NCBI RefSeq assembly: GCF_006575665.1
Contig: NZ_CP041253.1
Location: forward strand, 1,059,501-1,123,500
Length of the DNA stretch: 64,000 nucleotides
Direction: 5' to 3'
Source of the DNA: Echinicola soli
GTDB lineage: Bacteria > Bacteroidota > Bacteroidia > Cytophagales > Cyclobacteriaceae
Shown here: piece after piece, positions 8,910 to 17,723 of the stretch
How the letters are laid out: each line of letters starts with the position of its first letter
Position numbering within the stretch: the first letter of the stretch is position 1
The notes under the pieces: generated by a model
What the model was told of the DNA's origin: nothing
Databases searched by the model: none
Seen by the model: the letters and a program-made list of their open reading frames with translations, nothing else
Position numbers and translations under genes: made by a program

Positions 8910-9040
8910 AGAGGCTGTCTCATAAATTGTCACTTGGACGATAGAAGAAATCTCACATTCCTATAATTCTAGTGAAATGCATATTTGAGATTCTTCCTTT
9001 CGTGAGAATGACAGTCAATTTGACTTATAAAACAGCCTCT
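8910..9040. repeat. MITE-like palindromic element between prmA and tpiA
   Basis: The ends are inverted repeats: AGAGGCTGTCTCATAA at 8910-8925 and TTATAAAACAGCCTCT at 9025-9040 (14 of 16 positions pair). Internal arms also pair (GAAGAAATCTCA with GAGATTCTTCC; TTGTCA with TGACAG). Elements starting with AGGCTGTCTCATAA and containing 'gagattcttcc' are familiar intergenic repeats in Bacteroidota. No coding capacity. It lies upstream of prmA and just past the tpiA stop codon, so it may also terminate tpiA transcripts. Confidence 0.8.
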
Positions 9041-9047
9041 ATTTGTC

Positions 9048-9806
9048 TTAGAAGGACTTGATGATGTCTACAAAGTCCCTGGATTTTAGCGAAGCGCCAC
9101 CGATCAATCCACCATCCACATCTGGTTTGGAGAAAATCTCAGGTGCATTGTCCGGCTTACAGCTCCCTCCATAAAGGATGCTGGTGCCGTCAGCGACCTT
9201 CCCATATTTACTGGCCAAGTGCGTTCTGATGGCTGCGTGCATTTCCTGCGCTTGGTCAGAAGAAGCCGTTTTACCAGTACCGATAGCCCAAATGGGTTCA
9301 TAAGCAATCACGATTTTGGCAAAATCCGCCTCGCTCAGGCCAAAAAGGCTTTCTGTTAATTGATCTTTTACATATTCTTCATGCGTGCCAGCCTCTCTGA
9401 TTTCAAGTGGCTCACCACAGCAGAAAATAGGAGTAAGGCCGTTTTCCAAGGCCAGTTTTACCTTTTCGGTAAGTTGCGCATTGGACTCTGCAAAATATTC
9501 TCTACGCTCACTATGGCCAATGATCACGTAAGTGGCACCAAAAGATGCCAGGATGCTGGCAGAAGTTTCACCAGTGTAAGCACCGGATGCTTTATCAGAG
9601 CAGTTTTGTCCGCCCAGGAAGATGTTATCTACTCCACCGATCAGTTTTTTCACATTGGAAGCGTGGACAAAAGGAGGATTCAAGACCACAGTGACATCAC
9701 TGATCCTTTCGTCTTTGACCATATTGACAATCTCAGAAGTCAGCTTTTGGCCTTCTTCCTGCGTTCCGTTCATTTTCCAGTTACCGGCGACGATTTTCTT
9801 GCGCAT
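9048..9806 (-). CDS. tpiA: Triosephosphate isomerase
   Basis: 252 residues, full length for the (beta/alpha)8 enzyme that interconverts dihydroxyacetone phosphate and glyceraldehyde 3-phosphate in glycolysis. Active-site residues are all present: Lys11 in GNWKMN, His98 in IIGHSERRE, and Glu170 in [12 protein letters not shown]; the flexible loop 6 follows directly. The phosphate-binding YGGS and GLIGGASL segments are at the C-terminus. It is transcribed divergently from recX with 95 bp between the two starts. Confidence 0.97.
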   Translation of the reverse strand: MRKKIVAGNWKMNGTQEEGQKLTSEIVNMVKDERISDVTVVLNPPFVHASNVKKLIGGVDNIFLGGQNCSDKASGAYTGETSASILASFGATYVIIGHSERREYFAESNAQLTEKVKLALENGLTPIFCCGEPLEIREAGTHEEYVKDQLTESLFGLSEADFAKIVIAYEPIWAIGTGKTASSDQAQEMHAAIRTHLASKYGKVADGTSILYGGSCKPDNAPEIFSKPDVDGGLIGGASLKSRDFVDIIKSF

Positions 9807-9901
9807 GATAATTTAGGTTAGGTTTGATATATTTGAATGAGAAAAGACTCCAAGGGTGATTTTGGCCCCTTGAAGATGTTTCGCTGCTAAAATTACATAA
9901 A

Positions 9902-10429
9902 ATGTCCTTCCCAAGAAAAGATTATTCCCAAGAGCCTCAGAAAAAAAACCTTACCCCTGGTCAAGCTAAGGTGAAGATTGCGGCATTTTGTGCCTACCAA
10001 GAGCGGAGCCAGCAGGAAGTCAGGGACAAACTTTACACCTATGGCCTGTATCAAGATGAGGTGGAGGAATTGATTTCGGTGATGATTACAGAGAATTTCC
10101 TCAATGAGGAACGGTTTGCAGAAGCCTACGTCAGGGGAAAATTTCACCTTAAAAAGTGGGGGCGGCTGAAGATTGAGCAGGGTTTGAAGCAGCATCGGCT
10201 GTCGGCAAACTGCATTAAACTTGGAATGCGGGAAATTGACCCGGATGATTATTGGAAGGAGCTGTTGCAGCTTGCTGGAAAAAAATGGGAAGCCACCCAA
10301 GAAAGCGACTCCTTCAAGAAAAAAGCCAAAATCCACCGATTTTTGATCAGCAGGGGTTTTGAATATGATTTGGTGAATAGTGCTTTGCAGGAGGTAGCCT
10401 CAGAAAATCAGGATCGCATGGATCATTAA
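9902..10429 (+). CDS. recX: Regulatory protein RecX
   Basis: 175 residues. The protein is built from helical triplet repeats; the diagnostic stretches are AFCAYQERSQQEVRDKL (residues ~29-45) and ENFLNEERFAEAYVRGKFHLKKWG (split here by context at ~63-86), typical of RecX. RecX binds RecA filaments and limits recombination and SOS activity. It is not next to recA in this window, as is usual in Bacteroidota. Divergent from tpiA. Downstream is a ~575 bp non-coding stretch with repeat debris. Confidence 0.92.
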   Translation: MSFPRKDYSQEPQKKNLTPGQAKVKIAAFCAYQERSQQEVRDKLYTYGLYQDEVEELISVMITENFLNEERFAEAYVRGKFHLKKWGRLKIEQGLKQHRLSANCIKLGMREIDPDDYWKELLQLAGKKWEATQESDSFKKKAKIHRFLISRGFEYDLVNSALQEVASENQDRMDH

Positions 10430-11004
10430 AATGGCTTTTCTCCCTTTAAATGAAATCGATGTCAATCCGTCATACCGAGCCTGTCTGGTGCCAAACAGAC
10501 CTGTCTGTATAGGCCATAGGCAGGGAGCATGCGACGCTGAAATCTTGTTTTCAGGCAAGAGATTGCTTCGTTCCCCTCGCATGACGTTTTCCATTCATTG
10601 CGAGCCTGTCTGGAGCCAAAGGCAGGCCCTTTTAGAATGGGATGTGGTGAGCGAGGCATTCAGCCTGCGGTAGGGGAATGCGTTTGGGGCTATGCCTTGG
10701 GTTAAGATCAGGAAAGACTTTCAGCCTTTGGCTCCCGATAGGGGAAGGGTTAAAAATCACATTTGACGTAGGTATAAGCCAAATTTCGGTTTAACCCGCA
10801 ACATGCCTTAACCTATCTGTTGCGAACTGAGGTAATTGACTTAATAGCGTTGAAACACCCCGATGGGTAAAGCCCCTTTAAAAAGTTAAATTCAATGGAG
10901 CCCTACTTTACAAAAAATTTCCCTGCGCTTATAAAAGTGTCTTTTCTCATAAAGCATTCTTTGATTACCTTGCTGGGATATCGATATTATGTAAATCAAC
11001 CGTT
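10430..11004. other. Gene-free interval with degenerate 'cattgcgag' intergenic repeat
   Basis: About 10458-10650 is a decayed copy of a Bacteroidota intergenic repeat: it carries GATTGCTTCGTTCC, CGCATGACG, CATTGCGAGCCTGTCTGG and CCTGTCTGGTGCCAAACAGAC, with short internal palindromes (CAGGCCC/GGGCCTG types). Related stretches occur at 17240-17330, 31826-31935 and 51073-51165. The rest (10660-11004) shows no convincing open frame. The last ~60 bp must contain the promoter of the M14 peptidase gene, but I see no clean TAnnTTTG box. Confidence 0.6.
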
Positions 11005-12735
11005 ATGAAAAAAATCATACTTGTACTGACGTTGGCTGGATTTGTTTTTACGGCCTTTGGACAGCAGCAGTACACCACGTTGTTTGAGACATCGGGTGGG
11101 ACAGAAACCCCGGAATACGCCGATGTGATTGCTTATTACGAAAAATTGGCTGAAGATTTTTCTGAGGTCCAGCTCAAAACCATGGGCGGAACGGACAGCG
11201 GCAAGCCCCTGCACTTGATCCTACTGGATAAAAAAGGAAGTTTTGACCCTGAAAGCTGGCGGTCTGAAGAGCGTTTGGTGGTTTTTGTGAACAATGGCAT
11301 CCATCCAGGAGAGCCAGTTGGCATCGATGCATCCATGATGTACCTTCGGGATATTCTACAGGGAAAACAAAATTGGGATGAAGACATGGTCCTCGCGATA
11401 ATTCCCATTTACAATATCGGCGGACATCTCAACAGGAATTCGACCACACGGGTAAACCAAGAAGGCCCCAAAGCCCATGGCTTCCGAGGCAATGCCCGTA
11501 ACTATGACTTGAACAGGGATTTTATCAAGACGGATACCAAGAATTCAGAGAGTTTTCAGGAAATCTTCCAGTGGCTGCAGCCGCATGTATTTATCGACAC
11601 GCACACCAGCAATGGCGCGGATTACCAGCACGTCATGACCCTCATCGAAACACAGCACAATATGCTTGGCGGAGCGGCTGGAAAGTACATGTACGAAAAA
11701 CTCACGCCCGGGCTTTTCAGCCAGATGAAAGAGCGCGGTTCCCCGCTGGTGCCTTATGTGAATGTTTGGGGGGATGTGCCGGAAAATGGCTGGTCGCAGT
11801 TTAAGGACTCGCCACGCTACTCCAGCGGTTATGCATCCCTTTTTCATACAATCAGTTATGTACCGGAAGCCCACATGCTCAAAACGTACCGACAACGGGT
11901 AGAAAGTATGTACAAGCTCTTCCAGTCCTACACCACGATTTTTGAGCGGGACAAAAAGGAGATTGTCAAAGTCGTGCGAGCGGATAGGGGGGCCACTAGA
12001 AATCAAGAAAACTTCGACTTTAACTACCAGTTGGTAAAGGAAAATCCAGTCAAAATCGATTTCCTGGGCTACGAATCAAACCATAAGCCCAGTGAAATCT
12101 CAGGTAAGTCAAGGCTTTTGTATGATCGCAACAAGCCTTTTGAGGCAGACGTGGATTTCTATGATACCTATTTGCCTTCGCTCACCATCAAAAAGCCAAA
12201 CTATTACGTTATTCCCCAAGGTTGGCAAAAGGTGATCGAGAACCTGCAGCGAAACCAGGTCCAACTGAAGGCGGTCAAGGCAGACACGACCATGAATGTA
12301 ACAGCATACTACATCACAGACTTCGAAACACTGCAAAGCCCTTACGAAGGGCATTATCTCCACTCCAGCATTCACGTAAGAAAGACCTCCCAAGAGGTTA
12401 GCTTACGTGCCGGTGACTGGCTCGTGCCCATGGACCAGTCCTCCAACGACTTCATCATGGAAGTGCTGGAACCGCAAGGAGAGGATAGCTACTTTGCTTG
12501 GAATTACTTCGACACCATCCTTCAGTCCAAGGAAGGCTATTCAGCCTACGTGTTTGAAGATTTGGCAGCAGACTATCTTGCGCAAAATCCTGGCTTGAAG
12601 GAAGAGCTGGAAAAGAAGAAGGCTGCGGATCCTGCCTTCGCACAGGACGGTTCTGCCCAATTGAGATGGGTGTATGAGCATTCTCCTTGGAAAGAAAAGG
12701 AGCACATGCGGTATCCGATTTTCAGGATAGATTAA
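11005..12735 (+). CDS. Secreted M14 family zinc carboxypeptidase
   Basis: 576 residues. A signal peptide (KKIILVLTLAGFVFTAFG, cleavage before QQQY) indicates export. The peptidase M14 zinc site is complete: His100 and Glu103 in NGIHPGEP and His200 in FIDTHTSNG. The segment NYDLNRDF (about residue 170) carries the Asn-Arg substrate-carboxylate binding pair. The C-terminal ~250 residues form a second domain with no motif I recognise; this long form is common in marine Bacteroidota and usually annotated only as M14 carboxypeptidase. It probably trims peptides in the periplasm. It is a single-gene unit; a palindromic element follows the stop codon. Confidence 0.9.
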   Translation: MKKIILVLTLAGFVFTAFGQQQYTTLFETSGGTETPEYADVIAYYEKLAEDFSEVQLKTMGGTDSGKPLHLILLDKKGSFDPESWRSEERLVVFVNNGIHPGEPVGIDASMMYLRDILQGKQNWDEDMVLAIIPIYNIGGHLNRNSTTRVNQEGPKAHGFRGNARNYDLNRDFIKTDTKNSESFQEIFQWLQPHVFIDTHTSNGADYQHVMTLIETQHNMLGGAAGKYMYEKLTPGLFSQMKERGSPLVPYVNVWGDVPENGWSQFKDSPRYSSGYASLFHTISYVPEAHMLKTYRQRVESMYKLFQSYTTIFERDKKEIVKVVRADRGATRNQENFDFNYQLVKENPVKIDFLGYESNHKPSEISGKSRLLYDRNKPFEADVDFYDTYLPSLTIKKPNYYVIPQGWQKVIENLQRNQVQLKAVKADTTMNVTAYYITDFETLQSPYEGHYLHSSIHVRKTSQEVSLRAGDWLVPMDQSSNDFIMEVLEPQGEDSYFAWNYFDTILQSKEGYSAYVFEDLAADYLAQNPGLKEELEKKKAADPAFAQDGSAQLRWVYEHSPWKEKEHMRYPIFRID

Positions 12736-12739
12736 TCCT

Positions 12740-12813
12740 GCATTATAGAGATCCCTTCACCATGGCGAGATGACATAACGTTTGTCCCGAGGCATGAGGG
12801 ATCTCTAAAATGC
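12740..12813. repeat. Palindromic intergenic element after the M14 gene
   Basis: AGAGATCCCT at 12747-12756 pairs perfectly with AGGGATCTCT at 12797-12806, and the outer GCATTAT/AAAATGC extends the stem with one mismatch. The ~40-nt interior contains CCATGGCGAGATGACATAACG. This is a MITE-like intergenic palindrome that may also act as a transcript end. Confidence 0.75.
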
Positions 12814-12927
12814 ACTTTCTTAATTTGACAAAGTAGAATCAATATAATTTGTATATTGATCATTTGATCTTGTTATTCAATATTAAATTTCCGGATAATT
12901 TACCTGTCCAAATGAAGTGAACCCATC

Positions 12928-13251
12928 ATGAATGAAGAAGGTTTCTTAAAAAGACTCCAACAAAAATGGCAACTCAAAAGCATCTGGCAGGTCCTGTTGG
13001 TGCTGTTGGCTTTTGCCTGCACGGGATTTACGGTGCTTTATATCAAGCAACCGATTTTTGATCTATTGGGAGTGGATATGTCCTCAGGAGGCTTTTGGAA
13101 GACAGTGATATACTTGCTGCTAGTTTTGCCCCTTTACCAGATCATGCTGCTGTTCTATGGCTTTCTCTTTGGTCAGTTTTCTTTTTTCTGGGAGAAGGAG
13201 AAAAAAATCTTCAAAAGAATTGGCGCACTGCTCATCCGAAAAAGAAAATAG
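12928..13251 (+). CDS. DUF6787 family small membrane protein
   Basis: 107 residues with two hydrophobic helices (about 22-42 and 52-75) and a basic C-terminal tail (ALLIRKRK). The pattern FLKRLQQKWQLKSIWQVLLVLLAF..., then LPLYQIMLLFYGFLFGQFSFFWEKEKK, matches a small Bacteroidota family (DUF6787) sometimes mislabelled as diacylglyceryl transferase. No catalytic motif is visible. It precedes the ABC exporter gene by 123 bp, which carries its own promoter-like palindrome, so co-transcription is uncertain. Function unknown. Confidence 0.75.
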   Translation: MNEEGFLKRLQQKWQLKSIWQVLLVLLAFACTGFTVLYIKQPIFDLLGVDMSSGGFWKTVIYLLLVLPLYQIMLLFYGFLFGQFSFFWEKEKKIFKRIGALLIRKRK

Positions 13252-13333
13252 ACCGTAGCTAAATATAGCATTTACCGACTGGTTCCGCATTTTCTATTGA
13301 TATAGCGAACGTTATCATTTATAAACCAAATCA

Positions 13334-13359
13334 TGTACATTTGTAGCCGCAAATGTACA
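13334..13359 (+). promoter_or_regulatory. Perfect 10-bp inverted repeat overlapping a TAnnTTTG promoter box
   Basis: TGTACATTTG (13334-13343), spacer TAGCCG, then CAAATGTACA (13350-13359): a perfect dyad. The left arm contains TACATTTG, a match to the Bacteroidota -7 box, placed 32 bp before the ABC transporter ATG. A dyad over the -7/+1 region is the expected position for a repressor operator. The right arm gives the same box on the opposite strand. No regulator can be named. Confidence 0.6.
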
Positions 13360-13374
13360 AGTAGCCCACCCGAT

Positions 13375-15162
13375 ATGGCAAAAAAGAAAAAAACACTGGA
13401 AGAACACGAAAAGAGGAAGCTGAACAAGAAAAATCTCAGTAAGCTAATTGGAATTTTTAATTTTGTTTTGCCGTACAAGGGGGTTTTCACGGTAGGGTTG
13501 ATCTTCCTGCTGTTTTCGAGCCTTACACTGTTGGCCTTTCCGTATGTCGCCGGGAAGCTTATCGATGTAGCCCAAGGAAAGGAATGGATGTTCTCAGATA
13601 TCAACACCATCGCCTTGGTCCTTATCGGAATCCTATTCGTACAGAGTGTGTTTTCATTTTTCAGGGTTTGGTTATTTGCCTTGGTAAGTGAGCGGTCCAT
13701 GCGAGATATCCGGCTTTCGCTTTATAGCAGATTGGTCCACCTGCCGATGAGTTTCTTTGACAGGCGCCGCACAGGCGAACTGATCAGTAGGATTACTTCT
13801 GATGTCAGCTTGCTACAAGATACGTTTTCCGTTACATTGGCGGAGCTCTTCAGGCAGATCATCACTTTACTGGCAGGTACCGTTTTCCTCTTTGTGACCA
13901 CTCCACGGTTGACACTGTTTATGCTGGCAACTTTCCCCGTTTTGGTGATCATTGCCATGGTCTTTGGTAAATTTATCCGAAAACTCTCCAAGGAAACCCA
14001 AGATGAACTGGCCTCTGCCAATGTCATTGTAGAAGAAACATTACAATCCATCAGTACTGTGAAGTCCTTTGCCGGCGAATCCTATGAAGCAGCTCGCTAC
14101 GAAAAAGGGCTGAACAAAGTGATCAAAGTAGCGCTGAAAGCGGCAGGCTTTAGAGGTGCCTTTATTTCCTTTATCATCTTTGCCTTGTTTGGCGGGATCG
14201 TCGCTGTCATGTGGTACGGTGCCATGATGGTAAGCACCGGCGCGATGAGCATTGGCGATTTGGTGTCGTTTGTGCTGTACACCACCTTTATTGGAGGTTC
14301 GATTGCAGGATTGGGTGATATTTACGGGCAAGTGCAAAAAGCCATCGGTTCGTCTGAGCGAGTATTGGAGATTTTGGACGAAAGTCCGGAGGAATCCATG
14401 GCTGACTATCAGAAAGTGGCTGTCAAGGGTGACGTCGCCTTCAATGATGTCAGCTTTAACTATCCCACCAGGCCAGATGCAGATGTCCTCAAGCATGTCA
14501 ACTTCTCGATCAAGTCCGGCGAAAAGATTGCTTTGGCCGGTCACTCAGGTGCAGGAAAATCCACCATCATCCAGCTGCTCATGAAGTTTTACTCGATCAA
14601 TTTTGGTGAAATTACCATAGATGGCAAACCCATTAAAGACTGGAATCTCAAGCAACTCCGCTCCAATATCGGGATCGTTCCTCAGGAAGTACTGCTATTT
14701 GGGGGAAGTATCCGTGAAAACATTGCTTATGCCAAACCAGCAGCCTCAGAAGAAGAAATCATCGAAGCTGCCAAAAAGGCCAATGCCTGGCAATTTATCG
14801 GTAAATTTCCCGAAGGACTGGATACATTGGTCGGGGAGCGGGGAATCAAGCTCTCTGGTGGCCAGCGGCAGCGGATTGCCATTGCCCGGGCTATTCTGAA
14901 AAATCCGTCCATCTTGATCCTCGATGAAGCCACATCCTCCTTGGATGCTGAATCAGAGGCATTGGTGCAGGAAGCATTGGACGAATTGATGAAAAACCGT
15001 ACGACGATTGTCATTGCCCACCGATTGGCCACCATTCGCAAAGTGGATCGGATCTATGTCATGAAAGATGGTGAAATCGTGGAAGAAGGCAGCCATGATG
15101 ACCTGGCCATGCAGGAGGGCGGGTTCTACGCCAATTTGGTGAAGCTCCAGTTTGCCGACTAA
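13375..15162 (+). CDS. ABC exporter, fused permease and ATPase (MsbA/ABCB type)
   Basis: 595 residues from the ATG at 13375 (MAKKKKTLEE), chosen over an ATG 14 codons upstream because the promoter box lies between them. Six transmembrane helices occupy residues ~30-310. The nucleotide-binding domain is complete: Walker A GHSGAGKST (~394-402), Q-loop in IVPQEVLLF, signature LSGGQRQR, Walker B ILILDEATSSLD and H-loop IVIAHRL. It works as a homodimer exporting lipids, drugs or peptides; the substrate is not predictable. The lysine-rich N-terminus is ordinary for the family in this phylum. It is convergent with the M23 peptidase gene. Confidence 0.93.
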   Translation: MAKKKKTLEEHEKRKLNKKNLSKLIGIFNFVLPYKGVFTVGLIFLLFSSLTLLAFPYVAGKLIDVAQGKEWMFSDINTIALVLIGILFVQSVFSFFRVWLFALVSERSMRDIRLSLYSRLVHLPMSFFDRRRTGELISRITSDVSLLQDTFSVTLAELFRQIITLLAGTVFLFVTTPRLTLFMLATFPVLVIIAMVFGKFIRKLSKETQDELASANVIVEETLQSISTVKSFAGESYEAARYEKGLNKVIKVALKAAGFRGAFISFIIFALFGGIVAVMWYGAMMVSTGAMSIGDLVSFVLYTTFIGGSIAGLGDIYGQVQKAIGSSERVLEILDESPEESMADYQKVAVKGDVAFNDVSFNYPTRPDADVLKHVNFSIKSGEKIALAGHSGAGKSTIIQLLMKFYSINFGEITIDGKPIKDWNLKQLRSNIGIVPQEVLLFGGSIRENIAYAKPAASEEEIIEAAKKANAWQFIGKFPEGLDTLVGERGIKLSGGQRQRIAIARAILKNPSILILDEATSSLDAESEALVQEALDELMKNRTTIVIAHRLATIRKVDRIYVMKDGEIVEEGSHDDLAMQEGGFYANLVKLQFAD

Positions 15163-15294
15163 GGTTTGGAAACTGGAAAGTTGAGGCACCAAAGGGACTT
15201 ACCACTTCCTAGCCCCTTATAGAGAGCATCACTGTTGGATATACCATCATCCCTGCTAAATACAGGTTGAAAACGACCAAATACTGGTCACTTC

Positions 15295-15984
15295 TTATTG
15301 AATACCTTCCTGCATATCCAACAGCAGTTCGGGGTCAGGGCAATTGTTCCGGTAAAAATCCAGGTCATTTGGTGCACATACTCCTGGGTAGTCGCCCCAG
15401 TGATTTTCTAAGTCCAGTATCAGCTGGAAATGAAGATGTGGAGGCCAATCGCCATTTTCGGGAAATGGGCCGATGTGGGCAAATTCCTGTCCTGCGTGGA
15501 TGGCTTGGCCTACTTCCAGTCCTTCCAAATCTATTTTAGTCAAATGGCCATAGAGGGAAAATAGGAGCAAATCTTCGCATTGATGTTCTAGGATAATGGT
15601 GGGACCATAGTTGCCATAGCCTTCGTTGTTTCGGAAGCTATGTACCCGTCCTGCCAAAGGCGCATAGATAGGCTGTCCGGCCTTTGCCCAAATGTCCACT
15701 CCCAAGTGGATAGATCTTTTTTTCTCCTCATCTTTTCCAAAGACCTCACTCCGATGGTAAATGGCCCTCGGCTCCAAGTATCCGCCGATGCCAAAGCGCT
15801 TATTGGCCGCATTCAGCTGACCAAAGACATAGTCGTCAAATAATGGTGTGCTGGAAATATCCAAGGTGGCCAAATCTTCGTTTTTAGCAGTAAAATCCAA
15901 CAAAATGCTGTTTGTAGTAGTTAATTTCACCCCCACAAGAGGGTAAATATCGTTGGTTATTAGTGAATCAAGTGGTTTTTTCAT
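15295..15984 (-). CDS. M23 family metallopeptidase
   Basis: 229 residues from the ATG at 15984 (MKKPLDS); a longer in-frame extension would run through the divergent gene and is rejected. LytM/M23 zinc motifs are present: HLGVDIW (H-x3-D) at ~residue 115 and HLHFQL (HxH) near 196, with the beta-sheet spacing PIYAPLAGRV between them. M23 enzymes cut peptide cross-bridges of peptidoglycan. No signal peptide is visible, unusual for a wall hydrolase; cytosolic action or an unrecognised export route are both possible. It is divergent from the dehydratase, with a dyad in the shared 51-bp promoter region. Confidence 0.88.
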   Translation of the reverse strand: MKKPLDSLITNDIYPLVGVKLTTTNSILLDFTAKNEDLATLDISSTPLFDDYVFGQLNAANKRFGIGGYLEPRAIYHRSEVFGKDEEKKRSIHLGVDIWAKAGQPIYAPLAGRVHSFRNNEGYGNYGPTIILEHQCEDLLLFSLYGHLTKIDLEGLEVGQAIHAGQEFAHIGPFPENGDWPPHLHFQLILDLENHWGDYPGVCAPNDLDFYRNNCPDPELLLDMQEGIQ

Positions 15985-16008
15985 CTTGGATAATTTGGCG
16001 AAATATAC

Positions 16009-16028
16009 ACATTTTGGGTTCAAAATGT
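16009..16028. promoter_or_regulatory. Perfect 8-bp dyad in the divergent M23/dehydratase promoter
   Basis: ACATTTTG, spacer GGTT, CAAAATGT. The dyad is centred in the 51-bp divergent region and gives a TTTG-type box to each strand, so it could be a shared symmetric promoter or operator. It resembles the dyad at 13334-13359. Confidence 0.45.
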
Positions 16029-16035
16029 TAACTTT

Positions 16036-17001
16036 ATGAGTATGCAGCAAACCTATAGAATACCACAGCTTATTGATATCAAACAGGCCTATCAGCGGAT
16101 AATGGCCTATATTCATCACACTCCTATTTTGACCTGCGAAGCAATCAACACCATAGCAGATTGCCAAATTTATTTCAAGTGTGAAAATTTCCAAAAAGTA
16201 GGAGCCTTCAAAGCAAGAGGGGCGACCAACGCTATCTTGAAATTGCCTCCTGAATTAAAGCAAAATGGAGTGGCTACCCATAGCAGTGGTAACCATGCAG
16301 CTGCACTGGCACGAGCGGCCAAGGAGACAGGAACCAAAGCCTACATCGTGATGCCATCCACAGCTCCTGCCATCAAAAAAGCAGCGGTAAAGCATTATGG
16401 TGGAGAAATCATCGAATGTGAACCTACGCTAAAGGCGCGCGAAGCTGCCCTGGAAAAAGTGGTGGAGGAAACCGGTGCAGCATTTATTCCTCCTTATGAT
16501 TATATGGATGTCATCGAAGGCCAAGCCACCTGTGCCCTGGAGATGTGGGATGAAGGAATTCCCTTTGATGCGATCATCACGCCGGTGGGCGGTGGAGGAC
16601 TATTGGCAGGGACTGCCTTGACCACGCACTACCTATCACGTAAGACACCCGTTTATGGTGCTGAACCCAAAGGAGCAGATGATGCCTTTCGCAGCCTAAA
16701 GGCCAACCGCATCATTCCAATGGAAAATCCTGATACCATTGCGGATGGGCTGCGCACTTCCCTCGGTCAGCGCAACTTTACCATTATATCACCGCATGTG
16801 GAAGACATCCTTACAGTTTCTGATGAAGAGATCATTGCGGCGATGAGGCTGGTCTTTGAGCGGATGAAGATCGTCATTGAGCCCAGCAGTGCTGTTCCTC
16901 TTGCTGCTGTTTTGGCCAATAAAGCCCTTTTTAAAAACAAGCGGGTAGGTGTGGTGTTTTCAGGAGGCAATGTGGATGTCAGCAAACTGCCTTTTAAATA
17001 A
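16036..17001 (+). CDS. PLP-dependent threonine/serine dehydratase (serine racemase fold)
   Basis: 321 residues, fold-type II PLP enzyme. The Schiff-base lysine is Lys59 in VGAFKARGA; the phosphate-binding loop is GGGGLLAGT (~residues 185-193); SSGNHAAA carries the Asn that contacts the PLP ring. There is no C-terminal ACT regulatory domain, so it is the short, catabolic or racemase-like type (threonine ammonia-lyase, serine racemase or hydroxyaspartate dehydratase). These cannot be told apart from sequence alone. It reads away from the M23 gene. Confidence 0.9.
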   Translation: MSMQQTYRIPQLIDIKQAYQRIMAYIHHTPILTCEAINTIADCQIYFKCENFQKVGAFKARGATNAILKLPPELKQNGVATHSSGNHAAALARAAKETGTKAYIVMPSTAPAIKKAAVKHYGGEIIECEPTLKAREAALEKVVEETGAAFIPPYDYMDVIEGQATCALEMWDEGIPFDAIITPVGGGGLLAGTALTTHYLSRKTPVYGAEPKGADDAFRSLKANRIIPMENPDTIADGLRTSLGQRNFTIISPHVEDILTVSDEEIIAAMRLVFERMKIVIEPSSAVPLAAVLANKALFKNKRVGVVFSGGNVDVSKLPFK

Positions 17002-17723
17002 TCGGTACTTTGTTGGCATTTCGCTCGGAATGTACAGGCTCCGATGGATTCAATGACCAATTGAAAGATTGGAAAATTAAGATATCTCTATGGGAAACAT
17101 AATCCCCTCGGTTGTTCCGACAGCTGAGCTGCGGAACAGTTAAAAAAAACCCTGCCTTGTATACTTTCCCGGAACCAAGCAGGGATTTGAGAGGAGGAAG
17201 CCGCGGCAGTCTAGGTTGCCGCGCCCGTTCCAACGCACGATCTATCCCAAAAGGGCCTGCCTGGAGCAGAGAGACTTGCTTGGTACAGACAAGCTCGTGC
17301 CAAAGTCAACCCCATGGGGCAATGACGTTATAACCGTTTTTTATCGAATTGCATAAATTGAACTGAGGTTAATATAATCCATATAGAACCCCCTTATCCA
17401 CCTACAGAGGATCATGCCGTACGCATGAAAGTTTGGTAACAACCTCGAACATCAACCTCTCATAATGTGCCGTAGGTACACCACATTGGAAGGTGTTCCG
17501 GGGAGACCATTTGATCAATTAAATTTTTCAAAAGCTATTTGCCTAAGCAATTTCCCAATCAATTGGATAATACATTGTTTCGAACTAATTTTGGGCAGCC
17601 AAAAATACATTCGATTTTCCCGAAGTGATCAGTGCAAGTGATGTGGAAAGCGAATCATTCCCGACTGCCATTGGGAAAGGCCAAAGCACAGACCAATAAA
17701 GACTGTAAAACAAGATCATACTC
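17002..17723. other. 722-bp gene-free interval with repeat debris and strong hairpins
   Basis: No convincing open frame. It contains a hairpin TGTTCCG...CGGAACA (17113-17138), a second hairpin around CCCTGC...GCAGGG (17150-17184), a degenerate copy of the 'cattgcgag' repeat (17240-17330: GGGCCTGCCTGGAGC, CCCATGGGGCAATGACG), and an element at 17408-17500 with ATGCCGTACGCATGAAAG and TGTGCCGTAGGTACA that has a relative at 22606-22735. The glyA promoter must lie in the last ~100 bp. Confidence 0.6.
17150..17184 (-). terminator. Terminator-like hairpin on the minus strand, no minus gene upstream
   Basis: Read on the minus strand, CCCTGCTTG pairs with CAAGGCAGGG (one bulge) and is followed directly by eight T residues (A run 17142-17149 on plus). 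This is the form of a Rho-independent terminator for a leftward transcript, yet no minus-strand gene lies within the upstream interval up to glyA (which is on plus). It may end a small RNA or belong to a repeat element. Confidence 0.4.

Noticed and set aside
15985..16194. N-terminal extension of the M23 peptidase
   Set aside because: The extra 70 residues overlap the divergent dehydratase gene and its promoter; the ATG at 15984 gives the normal family start.
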